DNA from: Deinandra increscens subsp. villosa
Lineage: Eukaryota > Streptophyta > Magnoliopsida > Asterales > Asteraceae
Assembly (NCBI GenBank): GCA_039602395.1
Contig: JBCNJP010000027.1
Span: 114,926,354 to 114,990,353, forward strand
DNA: 64,000 nt
Reading direction: 5' to 3'
Part shown: positions 33,801 to 44,578 of the stretch, piece by piece
How positions within the stretch are numbered: position 1 is the stretch's first letter
Layout of the letters: each line of letters begins with the position of its first letter
Program-made: the position numbers and the translations under genes
The notes under the pieces: model-generated
Told to the model about the DNA's origin: nothing
Databases searched by the model: none
Seen by the model: the letters and a program-made list of their open reading frames with translations, nothing else

Positions 33801-35459
33801 GACCATAAAAGCCTCCAGCATATAATGGGACAGAAAGATCTCAACATGAGACAGCGTAGGTGGATCGAGGTGCTTAACGACTACGACTTGGCAATAAAGT
33901 ATCACCCGGGTAAGGCCAACGTTGTGGCCGACGCATTAAGCAGAAAAGAACATGCAAAACCTAGAAGGGTTCGAGCTCTACAACTCACGATTCATGCTGG
34001 GTTACCGGATAGACTTCGGGATGCCCAGAAGGAAGCTTTGAAAGGGGAAAACTACGAGTCTGAATCCTTAAATGGCATAGATGGAACTTCGGAGGTTAAG
34101 TCGGATGGACTCCGCTACTACAAGGATCGTATTTGGGTGCCACTTCACGGAAATCTTCGAGAGCTGGTGATGGACGAAGCTCACAAGTCTCGATATTCGG
34201 TCCATCCCGGTTCGGATAAAATGTACCAAGATCTGAAAGGATTATACTGGTGGCCCAAGATGAAGGCTGACATTGCTACATATGTTGGCAAGTGTTTAAC
34301 ATGCTCAAAGGTCAAAGCAGAACATCGTAAACCTCCAGGATTACTACAGCAACCGACGATTCCTGAATGGAAATGGGAGGAAATATCCATGGATTTCATC
34401 ACGGGACTGCCCCGTACGCCTCGTGGAAATGACATGATTTGGGTCATTGTGGATAGATTAACGAAATCCGCCCATTTCATAGCCCTCAAAGAAAGCGACA
34501 AGACTGACAAGTTGGCACAAATCTACATTGACGAAATAGTCAAGCTCCACGGAGTGCCTTTGTCTATTATCTCCGATCGAGACCCCAGATTTGCTTCACA
34601 CTTTTGGAGATCACTCCAATCAGCCCTAGGTACTCGCTTGGATATGAGTACCGCTTACCATCCGCAGACAGATGGCCAAACAGAACGCACTATCCAAACT
34701 CTCGAGGATATGCTCCGAGCGTGTGTAATGGATTTCGGAAAGAACTGGGAAACTCACTTGGCACTGGTCGAGTTCTCCTACAACAATAGCTACCATTCCA
34801 GTATTGGAGCCGCTCCCTTTGAGGCTCTCTATGGACGGAAGTGTAGATCACCGGTCTGTTGGGCCGAAGTCGGTGATAGCCAACTCACTGGACCTGAGAT
34901 GGTGTACGAAACAACAGAAAGAATTGTACAAATCAGAAACCGTATGAAAGCCGCAAGAGACCGACAAAAGAGTTATGCAGACAAACGTAGAAGGCCATTA
35001 GAATTCGAAGTGGGCGACCGTGTACTGTTGAAAGTCTCGCCCTGGAAAGGTGTTGTGCGTTTTGGGAAGCGCGGGAAGTTAAACCCCCGCTACATAGGAC
35101 CTTTCCCGATAACGGAAAAGATTGGAACGGTGGCGTATCGTTTGGACTTGCCACCCGAGTTGGATGGGGTACACAACGTGTTTCACGTTTCAAATTTGAA
35201 GAAGTGTCTGGCTGATGACACTCTAGTAGTTCCACTCGAGGAGCTCCACATCGACGAACAACTCCGATTTATAGAACAACCCGTTGAGATAATGGGACGC
35301 GAAGAAAAAGCATTGAAGCGAAGCAAGATCCCAATTGTCAAGGTCAGATGGCATTCAAAACGTGGACCGGAGTTCACGTGGGAACGGGAAGACCAGATGA
35401 GAAAGAAGTATCCTCACCTGTTCGATCAAGCCTCCGCATCAACCCAAGGTACTAGCTAA
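30882..35459 (+). CDS. T gag-pol polyprotein with chromodomain
   Basis: One frame of about 1525 codons. I start at ATG 30882 (MPPRR, the usual Del/Tekay start); an ATG four codons upstream (30870) is possible, and the residue numbers here count from it. Gag is about residues 60-230; CCHC knuckles CERCGKMGHVAKNC and CFECGKPGHLKKDC lie near 325 and 352, then an Asn/Gly-rich linker. Protease LFDSGAE near 431; reverse transcriptase FIDD near 767; RNase H VYCDAS near 913; integrase zinc region near 1112 and catalytic D about 1174, D about 1236, E about 1272; GPF motif near 1412; chromodomain about 1470-1525. The chromodomain of this lineage is thought to steer insertion to heterochromatin. All catalytic motifs are present and there is no stop or shift. 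Confidence 0.95.
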   Translation: MPPRRDPETNPGTFTPAQVQNMINQGVAAALAAAQQHFQGQPPQCTFKAFMDCKPMVFKGDEGAVGLLRWLEKSEKVFLMCNCPDGDKVKYATGTLEDSALTWWNAQIQILGLNEANAMTWQEFRDAIMEEYCPRDQVRRLEVEFGNSKMEGSEIEEYTTRYQAYSRLCPTMVDAEYKRIELYVEGLVPQIKGMVTSSNPTYVRQAIRLAHKLTDQAVAQGTLPPRKAPKAALDGKRQRDEEPSNLTNSGNNTGRSSNSQNQNRKFDNSKGGYGNNGGGGNQNRQGNSGQGSSRYRGKSPYCNKCNTHHNGDCSRPTCERCGKMGHVAKNCRGDLLNRPQQNNEGPRGCFECGKPGHLKKDCPQLKKGGNNNNNNNRNNNNNNGGGNGNGGNGGRGRAFVMGSGEAKEDANVITGKFLLNNYFANVLFDSGAEKSFISTKFCKLIKAKTEPLGANYTVELANGKLIDATHIVKDCTLELSGHKFDIDLMPFTIGSFDVIIGMDWLSMHHAELVCREKVIRIPSANGEVLSIQGEKGGTVSGIISYLKAQKYLRKGHVAVLATVTDQSLVKKKIEDFPIVRDFPDVFPEELPGLPPHRQVEFGIDLVPGAAPVARAPYRLAVNELHELSIQLQELLDKGFIRPSSSPWGAPVLFVRKKDGTFRMCIDYRELNKVTIKNRYPLPRIDDLFDQLQGSSYFSKIDLRSGYHQLRIREEDISKTAFRTRYGHYEFLVMPFGLTNAPAVFMDLMNRVCKPYLDQFVIVFIDDILVYSRTKEEHEKHLRLILELLRKEQLYAKFSKCDFWIREVQFLGHIVNEQGIHVDPAKVEAIKNWSTPRAPTEIRQFLGLAGYYRRFIQGFSQIAHPLTALTHKGVQYRWGEKEETAFQTLKEKLCTAPVLSLPDGVDDFEVYCDASLQGLGCVLMQRGKVIAYGSRQLKSHEKNYTTHDLELGAVVFALKFWRHYLYGTKCTIFTDHKSLQHIMGQKDLNMRQRRWIEVLNDYDLAIKYHPGKANVVADALSRKEHAKPRRVRALQLTIHAGLPDRLRDAQKEALKGENYESESLNGIDGTSEVKSDGLRYYKDRIWVPLHGNLRELVMDEAHKSRYSVHPGSDKMYQDLKGLYWWPKMKADIATYVGKCLTCSKVKAEHRKPPGLLQQPTIPEWKWEEISMDFITGLPRTPRGNDMIWVIVDRLTKSAHFIALKESDKTDKLAQIYIDEIVKLHGVPLSIISDRDPRFASHFWRSLQSALGTRLDMSTAYHPQTDGQTERTIQTLEDMLRACVMDFGKNWETHLALVEFSYNNSYHSSIGAAPFEALYGRKCRSPVCWAEVGDSQLTGPEMVYETTERIVQIRNRMKAARDRQKSYADKRRRPLEFEVGDRVLLKVSPWKGVVRFGKRGKLNPRYIGPFPITEKIGTVAYRLDLPPELDGVHNVFHVSNLKKCLADDTLVVPLEELHIDEQLRFIEQPVEIMGREEKALKRSKIPIVKVRWHSKRGPEFTWEREDQMRKKYPHLFDQASASTQGTS

Positions 35460-35493
35460 TTTTCGGGACGAAAATTCCTTAACATGGGGAGGC
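35460..35493 (+). other. Polypurine tract region of T
   Basis: Only 34 bases separate the stop codon from the 3' LTR; AACATGGGGAGGC just before the LTR is the likely plus-strand primer tract. Confidence 0.75.
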
Positions 35494-38145
35494 TGTGACA
35501 ACTGTAACTTCCCAAGTTAACCCCGTTAAGTTTTTCCGTTAGTTCCGTTAACGAACCCGAGACCCGTTATTTGAATGATTACATTTTTATACATGTTTAT
35601 TTGCTAATTAATTTTAGTAACTTGTTTCGTGAACTTATTTCGTGATCTTATGTGTTAATTGTGAAAATTTGCATTTTTATGCGAAACCGGGCTTCGTGTG
35701 TAAATTTGCATTTTTATGTATAAATGATAAATTTATATAACCCGACTAAATTTTACATACTAAATGATTTAAAAACATTTAGAAACATTTTTAGAAGTTT
35801 TACTTTACAACTTCTAGTTAAAAACCCATTTAAAATGAGTTCTATGCCTTAAATGATTAAAAGAAAACTTGAGGGACCAAAGGTGTAACATTTAATTAAA
35901 AGAAATCTGCATTTTATCTTCCTCCCCACCCTCACTTCACGACATCAGCTCCTCTCCCCCTCTTCTTCACGATCAAAACACACACACACACACCCACTTA
36001 CAAAAATCGCGAAATCAAGCACAAAGGAGCAAAAATTCGGAGTTTGGAAGCTCAATCAAGCTCCTAGAACACTCAAGCCAGCTTCCTCTTCTCCTCTTCT
36101 ACTCCTACTCGCGATTTCTACCTCCAATTTGTAAGCCCTAACTTTTTGAATCCGAAATTTGTTGTTGCATGTGTGTTCTATGGTGTTTTTATGCTAAATG
36201 GTGAGCTATTATGCTCTTGATTCATGTTTTAGGTTGAGATATGTTAGTTTATGATTTAGGACAGATTTGTAATGAGTTTTAATTCTGGGTTTTGAGCTTG
36301 AAATCTGCTATGTGTGCTTTTGTATGATTGTTGGGTGTTTGGTTATGGAAATTGGGTGTAATGTGCTTAATTGCTAGCTCAAGGTTGAGATTTTGATATG
36401 AATATGGTATGATCTTGTTAGGAACAGAAATTGCATGATATTATGGTCATAAACTTGTTGGTAGGTGTTAATTTGATCAAATGTTAGCATAGAGTTGAAA
36501 TGCTAGTCATGGGCAAACTTGGAAATTTCTAACAGCTTTGACCAGAATTTTTGGTCAACTTGCAGCTGTCATAACTTACTCAATTTTCATCGAAATCAGT
36601 TGATTCTTTTTCCCTAGTAAAGTATTGTGTCTTAGCTTTACAACGGCTACTCGCACACTTTCTAAAACCTCCGTTTGGTCACTCAAAACACAGCTGCAAG
36701 TCGGGTACTCAAAGCTGTCATTTTCTGTGAAAAGTGGACTTTTCATTTTGGTTGAGCATGTTAATCTTGTTCTAATGGTGTGTTTGCTATCCGTAAATGA
36801 TGTTTATATATTAAAAGTAAGATCTGGAGATGTTGGTTCATAAATTCCAAATTTTGAATGAGATATGCAAGTTTTTCATTTCCTTTAACTAGTTTACTAA
36901 ACACTAAAATGTGCCAACTTCCGATGTGCATAACTTCTTCGTTTCTCAACATTTTTAGTTGATTCTTTTTGCTACAATTCCTAAATGACATGTAGTATAT
37001 GCCTGTAAAATTAAAGGATCTAATTCCAAGTATTGTGGATTTTAGCTATGCCACTAGCTAAGTGCTTGAAGTTTGACTTTCTGGGTCAACTTTGACTCAA
37101 ATTTCAATTGCTTGATTTTCTCCCAATTTGGGACTTGTATGTGCATTGAGTGACTTGTATGATTGCATGAAACATGTTTAGGTGCTTACGTGCTAGTTTC
37201 GTCCTTGCGACACCTTCTAATTTCATTAGACCATATTTATCCGAATAGGTTGACTTTGACCAACCTGTTGAACCAAGTGCTAGGTACCAGTGCACCCTAA
37301 GGTGAGTTTCACTTACTATTATTGTTATATCCGGTTTAGGATGATAACGCACAGATAGTTGCATCCGGTAAAGGATGGCAACCCAACGGTAAAGGTATTT
37401 CTTTACTTGAGTAATTTTCCGACAAAATATCATATGTTGCACTGAATTGCTTTATTTATAAAAAGTCCTTACATTCGGGCCGTTAATATACAATAGCGAG
37501 GTAATGTTGAGTAGTACTACTGGGGATTGACAACCCCGCTCAGCGGTGCACGGGATGCACCCTCCGACTGGCGGTCGGACTGAGATCAATGTTAGCCTAC
37601 CCACCGTGATCCGGATGGACACGGGAAGGCAAGGTTCATAGGTATCCCCTATCCAAACATTGTCAGCTTCGGTTACGAACGATTCAGGTGTGCATAACTA
37701 TAGGCTAGCTACCTACGATATGGAACTTTACTGGCCCTATGATTAATGATTGTGTTTTACCTGTCTTTATTCATACATTAGGTCTACATGTGGCGTGTAG
37801 ACCGCCTTAGTGAACTCACCAGCCTTGGCTGACACTTGATTGTTGTTTTCTTTTCAGGTCGTTAGGAGGATCATGGACAGCACCGGAGGCGGCAGTACTT
37901 CTTATGGATACCTTTTGAAAAACCCGGAATTTCAAATATTTAAATCCATCGTTTTGTAACACCATAACTGCAAACTTTATTTATGCTTCCGCTGAACTGT
38001 TAAACTTACTGTTTTGGACTGTAACTTAAACCTTATGCTAACTTTTAAACCCCGTTATGGTTTGGTTGTAACTGAAGTCTGGGATCCTGGTCTGGATCAC
38101 ACCCCACACGGTTATACTCCGTTAGTGGAAATTGGGGGTGTGACA
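35494..38145 (+). repeat. 3' LTR of T
   Basis: 2652 bp matching 27452-30116 apart from one missing 13-bp unit near 35637, and followed by the AAAAT duplication. Confidence 0.95.
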
Positions 38146-38150
38146 AAAAT

Positions 38151-39925
38151 GAAACAAGCTCCATTTACAATTGCTTTGACTGCTCGTCATGATGATGATG
38201 GTAGCATTCTGACTGATTCTGACTCCAATTCGACAATATCAATGATTAAAGAAGTTAAAGTCGAAGAATCAAGATGTCTTGAATGTTTAAGGCTGAGTAA
38301 GAAAATTGCGAGTTTTGAGGAAAGGTCTAAATTGTCAACTGAAGAGATTGTTGTGCTCAAGAAAGAATTGGATGATTTTCAAAAGAAATATTATGAATTG
38401 GTTCATATTCATGAGGATGTTTTGACAGAAAAGAGTAAGTTGGCAGAAGAATGTGAAAAAGCCAAAGTTGAAGCGTTAGATGCAGCTCAAGATTTTGAGA
38501 ATCTATTTGAGAAGACTTATCCAATTCAACAAAAGTATGAAAAGGTTATTGCTCTTATTGTTGAAACTGCTGTGACTGTTGAGAAGCTTCAAAACAATTT
38601 TTTTTATGCTTCAAGATGAAAATGTTCTTTATCGTGACAAGAATGAAGTGTTGACTAAAGATGTTGAGATTTATAAAAATAAGAGAGAAAGTGTGATTGA
38701 AGAGTTGTTTGCTGAATGTGAGATCAGGAAACTACAAGCTTGTGAATATGATGATCTCAATGCAAAATTCATCAAGTCACAAAAGGAGGTATTTGATGCT
38801 CAATAGAAAATCTCTGAATTGAAGTTGGAAATTTTGGAGTTGCAACGACAAGTAAAGAATTGCAATCTGTCACCGACATTGCTGAATTTCTTATACAAGA
38901 AGGATAGGAGTGAGGATAGTTCTAAAAAGGATGATATTCATTTGGTACCCCAACCAGTGGATTTATCTGAGGTTACATCTGCTACGCTTGATCCTAAAGC
39001 CGAATTGCATGATTATTCAAAATTTGCCACTTTATTAAAGAAGAAGTCTAAGAAGAAGGAAAAGCCTTTGGGTGAAGCTCCTAAGTTTAGCTCAAAGTAT
39101 ACTTTTTTCTAGAAAATGAACAAGTGTTTGACAAAAGTGGTGCAAGTACTTCATCCGCAACTGAAGAAGAAAAAGTTTTGGTTGAGAAGAACAAACTGCA
39201 AGATATCAAAGCACTATTCACTAGAGAAGCTAAGGGGAGAGAAGCTTCTGGTTCTTCAAGTTCATCAAAATCTTCATGTTTAAAGTACAAAGGCTTGGGA
39301 TATGAAGTGAAGGAAGCATCGGTTCAAGAAAAGAAGCCAGCAAATGCAAAGCATAATTCAAAAGTTAAAGTTCCAAAGAAATCACCTCCTATGAAAGAAC
39401 AATCTTATCATTCTGGAAGGTCATCATCTTCAAGGAGTTCATCTCCTAGGTATGATTCTTCTGATGGTTTCTTTGATAATTTTGATTCTGCACATTCATC
39501 TGGTTTTCTTCAAATATTTTTTCGAGAAAGACTTTGTTATGCATGTCATTAACCAGGACATCTTGCTGCTAATTGTCCGACGACTCCATATATCCATAAC
39601 ACTGCCAAATATGTGGATAACAAAGGTCAAATTTTTGATGAACCATGGTCTCCAAAGATCAAATAAACTTGTAAGTCGACATGGTCTAAACCAAGTACGC
39701 CGGTTGAATCTGATTCTGGTTCTGATCATAAATCAAAAATTTTACAAATATGGAAACCAAAAGTTGTTTCCAAAGCCAACAATGACTATGTGGAAGACAC
39801 TGGGCGACCCGACGCTGTTGAATCGGGTCGATCCCAAAGCGACTAATGTTTTATTTGGTGTCAAACAGGTATTTCAGGAAGACCTATCGGTGATTAAGAA
39901 ATTGCTTATTGTGAAATATCTGTGA
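38151..39925 (+). pseudogene. gag of element A, 3' part
   Basis: Continues A's gag after T: acidic linker, long coiled coil (about 38230-39000), Ser/Lys-rich linkers and the second CCHC region (about 39534-39580), where a TAA interrupts (ACHxPGH). Frames change near 38600, 38810, 39115 and 39480-39540 and the gene ends at TGA 39923-39925. It aligns throughout with O (1330-6389) and with D's Gag, but is too damaged to work. Confidence 0.82.
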
Positions 39926-41450
39926 TAACTTAATCTGAATTTCAAAATCAATCTGATTTTCAAAAATTCTGAAAGTATACGTGTTGGTTGATCAATTTCT
40001 TTGTCTCTTACTTCGTCTCATTTTGAGAGGGAGTTTGTTTTTGCAAAATACAAAAATAGTGTGTTGTTTTTTCAAAATGTTAAAAATGAAAATCTATAAA
40101 TAGAGTTGTCATTTTTAGGAAGAGAAAATTTGAAAAGACAAAAATAATTGAAAAATGCAAAAATCCAAAAACATTGATAAATGAGAAATTGTATCCGACA
40201 TGATTGGGAAATGATGGTACATTGGCTTACATCGTCTGACTCATGAATAAAATAGATGAAAAAGCCATAAGACCATTTGATAGATGTGTAAGGTAGGCTC
40301 GGCAAATCAGAAAGTATTCAAATGAGATATACACTAAAATCTGCATGACCAAGTGGACAACATCTTGATGCATATCTCACAATATATCAAGAAAAAGATA
40401 TGTGAAAAATAAAATGAGAAGTCAGTGCGTATACATGTGTTCATTTTGCAAAGATTTAAACTTGTTTGATTTTCTTTATTTTGTCAAACGGCCGGACTTT
40501 CTCTGTGTGCTCGCAATGCCAACCTGACCGTTGTTTGTTTGACGTTCTACTTTATTTTCTTTGGTGTTTTGTATAACTCACCGGACTTTCTCTGTGTGTC
40601 CACAAGACCGACCTGATTGTTGTTGAGTTATACAATTCCAACTTGTTTTATTTTCTTATTTTGTTAAATCCGAGGCCTTATCTGTGTATCGAAAGATCGA
40701 CCTTAAGGTAGACGATTTAACGTTCTTATTTCTTTTTGCATGGAACACAGTTGACATTATCATGAATATAATCATTATGTGATAAATCACAAATGAAATC
40801 ACAAAACGTGATAAGCAAAACATATATGAGTAAGTCTGATAGTGTGGGGTACACTGGTCAATGCAAAACTAATCAATACTTTAACATATCCAGATGTTAT
40901 GAGTATGATGCTGCCTGAGTTTAAAGTTGGACAAATTATATATGCAATCGACATGGCTTATGTGCTACAATAATTGAAATTGAAGTGTAGTTCAGCATGT
41001 TATGTTCAATATGATCCCAAGTCGTGATCTTTCTCACAAAAGACAAAAATAGTGTCTGATTCTGTATTGCATTTACTTTTCATTATCTGAAAGTACCAAA
41101 AAGATTTTAAGTGTGTTTTGATATAAAGTTTCTAAAAGTCAAAAAAAATTTGTTTCTTATTTGTTTTCGATTGATCACCGCAGAATACGAAATCAAATTT
41201 TAAAATCAAAATATCTTGGAGTCTCAAAGAGACGTTTTGCACCATGATTATTTATGTTAGCAGGTTGTTAAGTGGAAAGAGAACATCACAACTTCAAGTC
41301 TTTTAAAGATTGTTGATAAAGAGGTTACATATGATGCAATATCAAGTATTCAAGATTGAACTCATCGTCAAAGAAGAGGAAGAGTTTGATTGAAGATACA
41401 AGATACAAGTTTTAAGTGGAAGATGATACTGCACATGCCGAGGGGGAGTT
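39926..41450 (+). other. 3' UTR of element A
   Basis: Conserved with O and D: anchor block with GGTACATTGGC near 40216, three stem-loops (40483-40721), GTGTGGGGTACACTGG near 40844, and a purine-rich GAGGGGGAGTT just before the 3' LTR. No coding frame is shared among the copies. Confidence 0.75.
40483..40721 (+). ncRNA. Three tandem stem-loop modules, copy in A
   Basis: Modules 40483-40543, 40571-40633 and 40663-40721 match those of O. In module 1 an inner pairing is ACGG/CCGT here where O has ACGATC/GATCGT, so an A-T pair has become G-C on both sides. In module 2 the outer arm is a perfect GTATAACTCA/TGAGTTATAC where O has a G-T pair. These paired changes favour conserved RNA structure. Confidence 0.6.
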
Positions 41451-41771
41451 TGTTGATACATGGTTCCTGATCGTCATGTGAAATATTGAATACAAGACAA
41501 AGATGTGCATGTTTGCTGCTGGCCGAACTCCTGGCGAACTCTGAGTTCAGACTGGCCCGAACAAGTCCGAACCTGAGGTTTGGACCATCGGGTTCCAGCT
41601 AGTATATATAGCTTATCTTGTGTAGAACTTGATGTACTTGTACGTTTGAATCTTACTATGTGGTTCTCTGTGGTCTAATACAAGTTTCTTTGTATTTACT
41701 CTCGGTGTTCATTTCGTTTTACATTGATTTCGATACGACGAAGTAGACGATCTACCACTCACGCATTTTCA
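41451..41771 (+). repeat. 3' LTR of element A
   Basis: 321 bp, TGTTGATACATGG to TTTTCA; lacks 16 bases present in the 5' LTR near 7705. TATATATA lies near 41603. Followed by ATAGT at 41772-41776. Confidence 0.9.
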
Positions 41772-42159
41772 ATAGTGTCCGATTCTGTACTGCATTTATT
41801 TATCATATAAGAAAATAATGAAAAAAAAATTCGGTATGTTTTGATATAAAAAAAAAATTTTGTTTCTTATTTCTTTTCGTTTGATCAACACGGAGTACGA
41901 AATTATTTTCGAAATCAAAATATCTTGGAGTCTCGAAGAGACGTTTTGCGTCAAGATTATCTATGTTGGCAGGTTTCTAAGTGGCGAGAGAACATCACAA
42001 CTTCAAGTCTTCTGAAGATTGTCGATAAAGAGATTACACACGATGTAATATCAGGTATTCAAGATTGGACTCATCGTCAAAGAAGAGGAAGAGTTTGATT
42101 GAAGATACAAGATACAAGTTTTAAGTGGAAGATGATACTGCACATGCCGAGGGGGAGTT
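41772..42159 (+). other. 3' UTR of element O, resumed
   Basis: Follows directly from 7502 when A is removed and aligns with A at 41046-41450. It holds no gene and ends in GAGGGGGAGTT, the polypurine tract. Confidence 0.8.
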
Positions 42160-42498
42160 TGTTAGTACCTAGTTCCTGATCTTCATGTGAAGTATCAAGT
42201 ACAAGACAAAGTCATGCATGTTAGCTGGAGTCCGAACCATTAGTGAACTCCAAGTTCGGACAGGTCCGAACCTGGTCCGAACTTCAGGTTCGGCCAAACA
42301 GGTTTGGCTCTAGTATATATAGTTTGACTTGTGTTGTGATTGATGGACTGGAACTTCTGGAAAAATCTTCTATGTGAACTCTGTGGTGTTTCTTTGTGGT
42401 CTACTACAAGTCTCATTGTATTTACTCATCGTGTTCATCTCGTTTTACATTGATTTCGATACGACTAAGTAGACGATCCACCGGTCACACATTGTTCA
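42160..42498 (+). repeat. 3' LTR of element O
   Basis: 339 bp, TGTTAGTACC to TTGTTCA, related to A's LTRs but clearly diverged. It has TATATATA near 42315 and several GTCCGAAC words upstream of it, as in A. Confidence 0.85.
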
Positions 42499-43597
42499 TT
42501 TTTGGTGTTTGCAGGAAATTCCAGAAGTTCAAGATCATTAAATTAAGTTTGAAGGATTCCAGGTTAGTTTGAGTCTTTGATAAATAAAAATTAAAAATCC
42601 AAAAAAAAATTAAAAAATTAAAAAAGTTGTTAAAAAATATCCGAGAATCAGGCTGCAATTAAATGGAAAATGATAGTACAATCAGGATCAATTTTCTAAC
42701 TAAATGTGCATAAATGATAAATAATTGTTAGTGGTAGTATCTATAGCTAGTTTTGATGTATTGGTAGGCCCAACTGACTAATTAGGCTTAAAAATCCTTG
42801 TGCATCATACAAATAATAAATTATCAAATTGTGCTTAATTGATCTGTAAATCATGAAACTTTAGTGAGTTTCCGCCTTAGGTTGATTGAGGATTCCGAAA
42901 CTGTTTTATAACAAAAATTGCATCTTTTATATTTTCATATGTGTATATCTTTGTAGTAATTTAGGCACACTTTTATCTTTTTACAAAAGTGAATTCGGTA
43001 AATAGTGGCGCCTCCGCAAGTTCATTCCACTTGTTTGAGCTAGAAAAAATATAGAATAAAATACCGAAGCCTATGTGTTTCCATTTGGGATAGCGACTTG
43101 AAGGTTATGCCTCTAGGTTAGGTAATGGGCTGAATACCCTATGTGCTACCCATCGTGCTCGCTACTCAGTAGATGCTCCTCTAGGTGAAGTCCATGCTAA
43201 AAAGAAAAAGGAAAAAAAAAAGATCAAAAAAAATAGCTTAAATAAAAAAATCATCCACTCATTCATGAAATTCCACTATTAAAAAGATATATATGTACAT
43301 AAATGTTAAGATGCCTTAAAAAAGAAATAAAACTGGGGTTAGGATGAATTGAAAGGCTTGAGTGTGGGATCCATTAGTCGATTGAGTTGCTAAAGAAAAT
43401 TAATTTGATGCATTTGGGGCTGAACGGTTGGTGGTTGGGTTTAGTTGGATAGAAATAGCGGTAATCAAGCTAGGCTATAAGTAAAAGACAAATTGAATTG
43501 TGAAAATGCAAAATTAAAAGAGTTAGAAGTTGAGTCCCTAATTATGATTCCATTGCAGTACTCTTCGGGGACAAAAAAAAGTAAGTGTGGGGATGTT
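42499..43597 (+). mobile_element. 3' non-coding end of an Athila-like element (+), host of O
   Basis: No frame is recognised. The stretch ends in GGGGACAAAAAAAAGTAAG and TGTGGGG, the form of Athila polypurine tracts, directly before an LTR-like TGATGTG. Within it are an anchor block shared with E and with O/A/D (GATAGTACA near 42675, GGTAGGCCCA near 42763) and two tandem stem-loop modules (about 43072-43195) beginning CCTATGTG and ending CCTCTAGG. Assignment rests on the tract and LTR start only. Confidence 0.5.
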
Positions 43598-44578
43598 TGA
43601 TGTGTTGCAAACACATATGCTTTTCCCGTGTAATTTGTATAGTGTTTGAGTCGAGTTTGAGTCATTTTTGCTTGTTTTTATTTATTTTATAGTATTTGAG
43701 TATTAATGTGGTATTGAGTCGTCTTTATATATTTTGATGTGTGTTTAAATAATTTTAGTCTTTAATTTAATTATGTCAATGTCCTCAAAATTGTTTAAAT
43801 ATATTTGATTGTAGGCTGACGTACGAGTCCAAGAGAATGGTATGACATTACATCAAAGTTCAAAGGTTGAAAGAATTAATTAAGAAGTTTTTGGATCATC
43901 GTTGCATTAATGAAAGATCAAGGGATGAATTGTGATTATGCGAAACTTCAATCATGATTTAATTAAAATTCGGATGATGAAACAGAATGTAAGTCGGTGA
44001 AACCAACTATATTGGAGGCAATTATTTTTTTTGGAAAATAAAATAGAAATGAAAGGAACAAACAACATGGTTCACGTGGGCTTTGAAGTTGAGATTTTGG
44101 ACTCAATTGAAAAGGTACAAACTCATGGATTAGAGATCGGATATAATGGATCTTGATATGGGCTTACGTAAGAAGCCAATTATAGGTCAACTACAATTAA
44201 TTAGGATGACGATGGAGCAAGAGATAAAATAGAAGACCTAAACAATTTGGAATTAATTAATTCATTCGACACTTAATTTCTGACGGCCAAGAGAAAGAGA
44301 GCTATGGACGAAGAAGGCAGCACAGAAACATTCGAAGGGTAGAAAGCATAAGGGACGAACTTCGAAGGAAGGGAAAAGCGGAACGGAAGCAAGGAACATT
44401 CGGTTTATCTATTTTCTTTCATGAATATTATTCTATTAGTTTGAATTCTAGTTTACACAATGTTTCTAGGGTTCATTCTGGATTTAATGTTCTTGAATAC
44501 CATTATGATTGTTGACTATACTTTTGTTGCTACCTAGGTTAGATGAATATTTGTTAACTTTTAATGTTATCTCGGTTT
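43598..44578 (+). repeat. Athila-like LTR, + strand, truncated
   Basis: Begins TGATGTGTTGC after the polypurine tract and runs to 44578, where another LTR interrupts it. The reverse-oriented LTR at 62701 has the same TGATGTGTT terminus. AT-rich; no TATA box chosen and no gene. Confidence 0.5.

Larger units (their letters stand above)
27452..38145 (+). mobile_element. Tekay-like chromovirus T, apparently intact
   Basis: LTRs 27452-30116 (2665 bp) and 35494-38145 (2652 bp), duplication AAAAT at 27447-27451 and 38146-38150. The LTRs look identical except for one extra 13-bp unit (GTGAACTTATTTC) in the 5' copy near 27590-27612. One uninterrupted gag-pol frame ends in a chromodomain, and PBS and polypurine tract are present. 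Long LTRs with TGTGACA ends and the chromodomain place it near Tekay/Del. Nothing visible prevents activity. Confidence 0.95.
7503..41771 (+). mobile_element. Gag-only LTR retrotransposon A, nested in O
   Basis: Bounded by LTRs 7503-7839 and 41451-41771 and by the perfect duplication ATAGT (7498-7502 and 41772-41776). It belongs to the same family as its host O. Without insertions B and T it holds a leader, a gag and a 3' UTR, with no pol. A tRNA-Met primer site follows the 5' LTR and a GAGGGGGAGTT tract precedes the 3' LTR, which is copia-like. The LTRs differ by many substitutions and a 16-bp indel, so the insertion is old. Confidence 0.9.
1..42498 (+). mobile_element. Outer gag-only LTR retrotransposon O (5' LTR outside window)
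   Basis: The element reads on the + strand from a gag already open at base 1 to a 3' LTR ending at 42498. Once the nested insertions are removed, only a gag-like gene and about 1.5 kb of non-coding DNA remain before the 3' LTR; there is no protease, integrase or reverse transcriptase. This is the TR-GAG type, a non-autonomous LTR element coding only for Gag. It holds a solo LTR (1921-5196) and the related element A (7503-41771). Comparison with A places its gag ATG 13 bases left of the window. Its own target duplication cannot be checked because the left end is missing. Confidence 0.85.
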
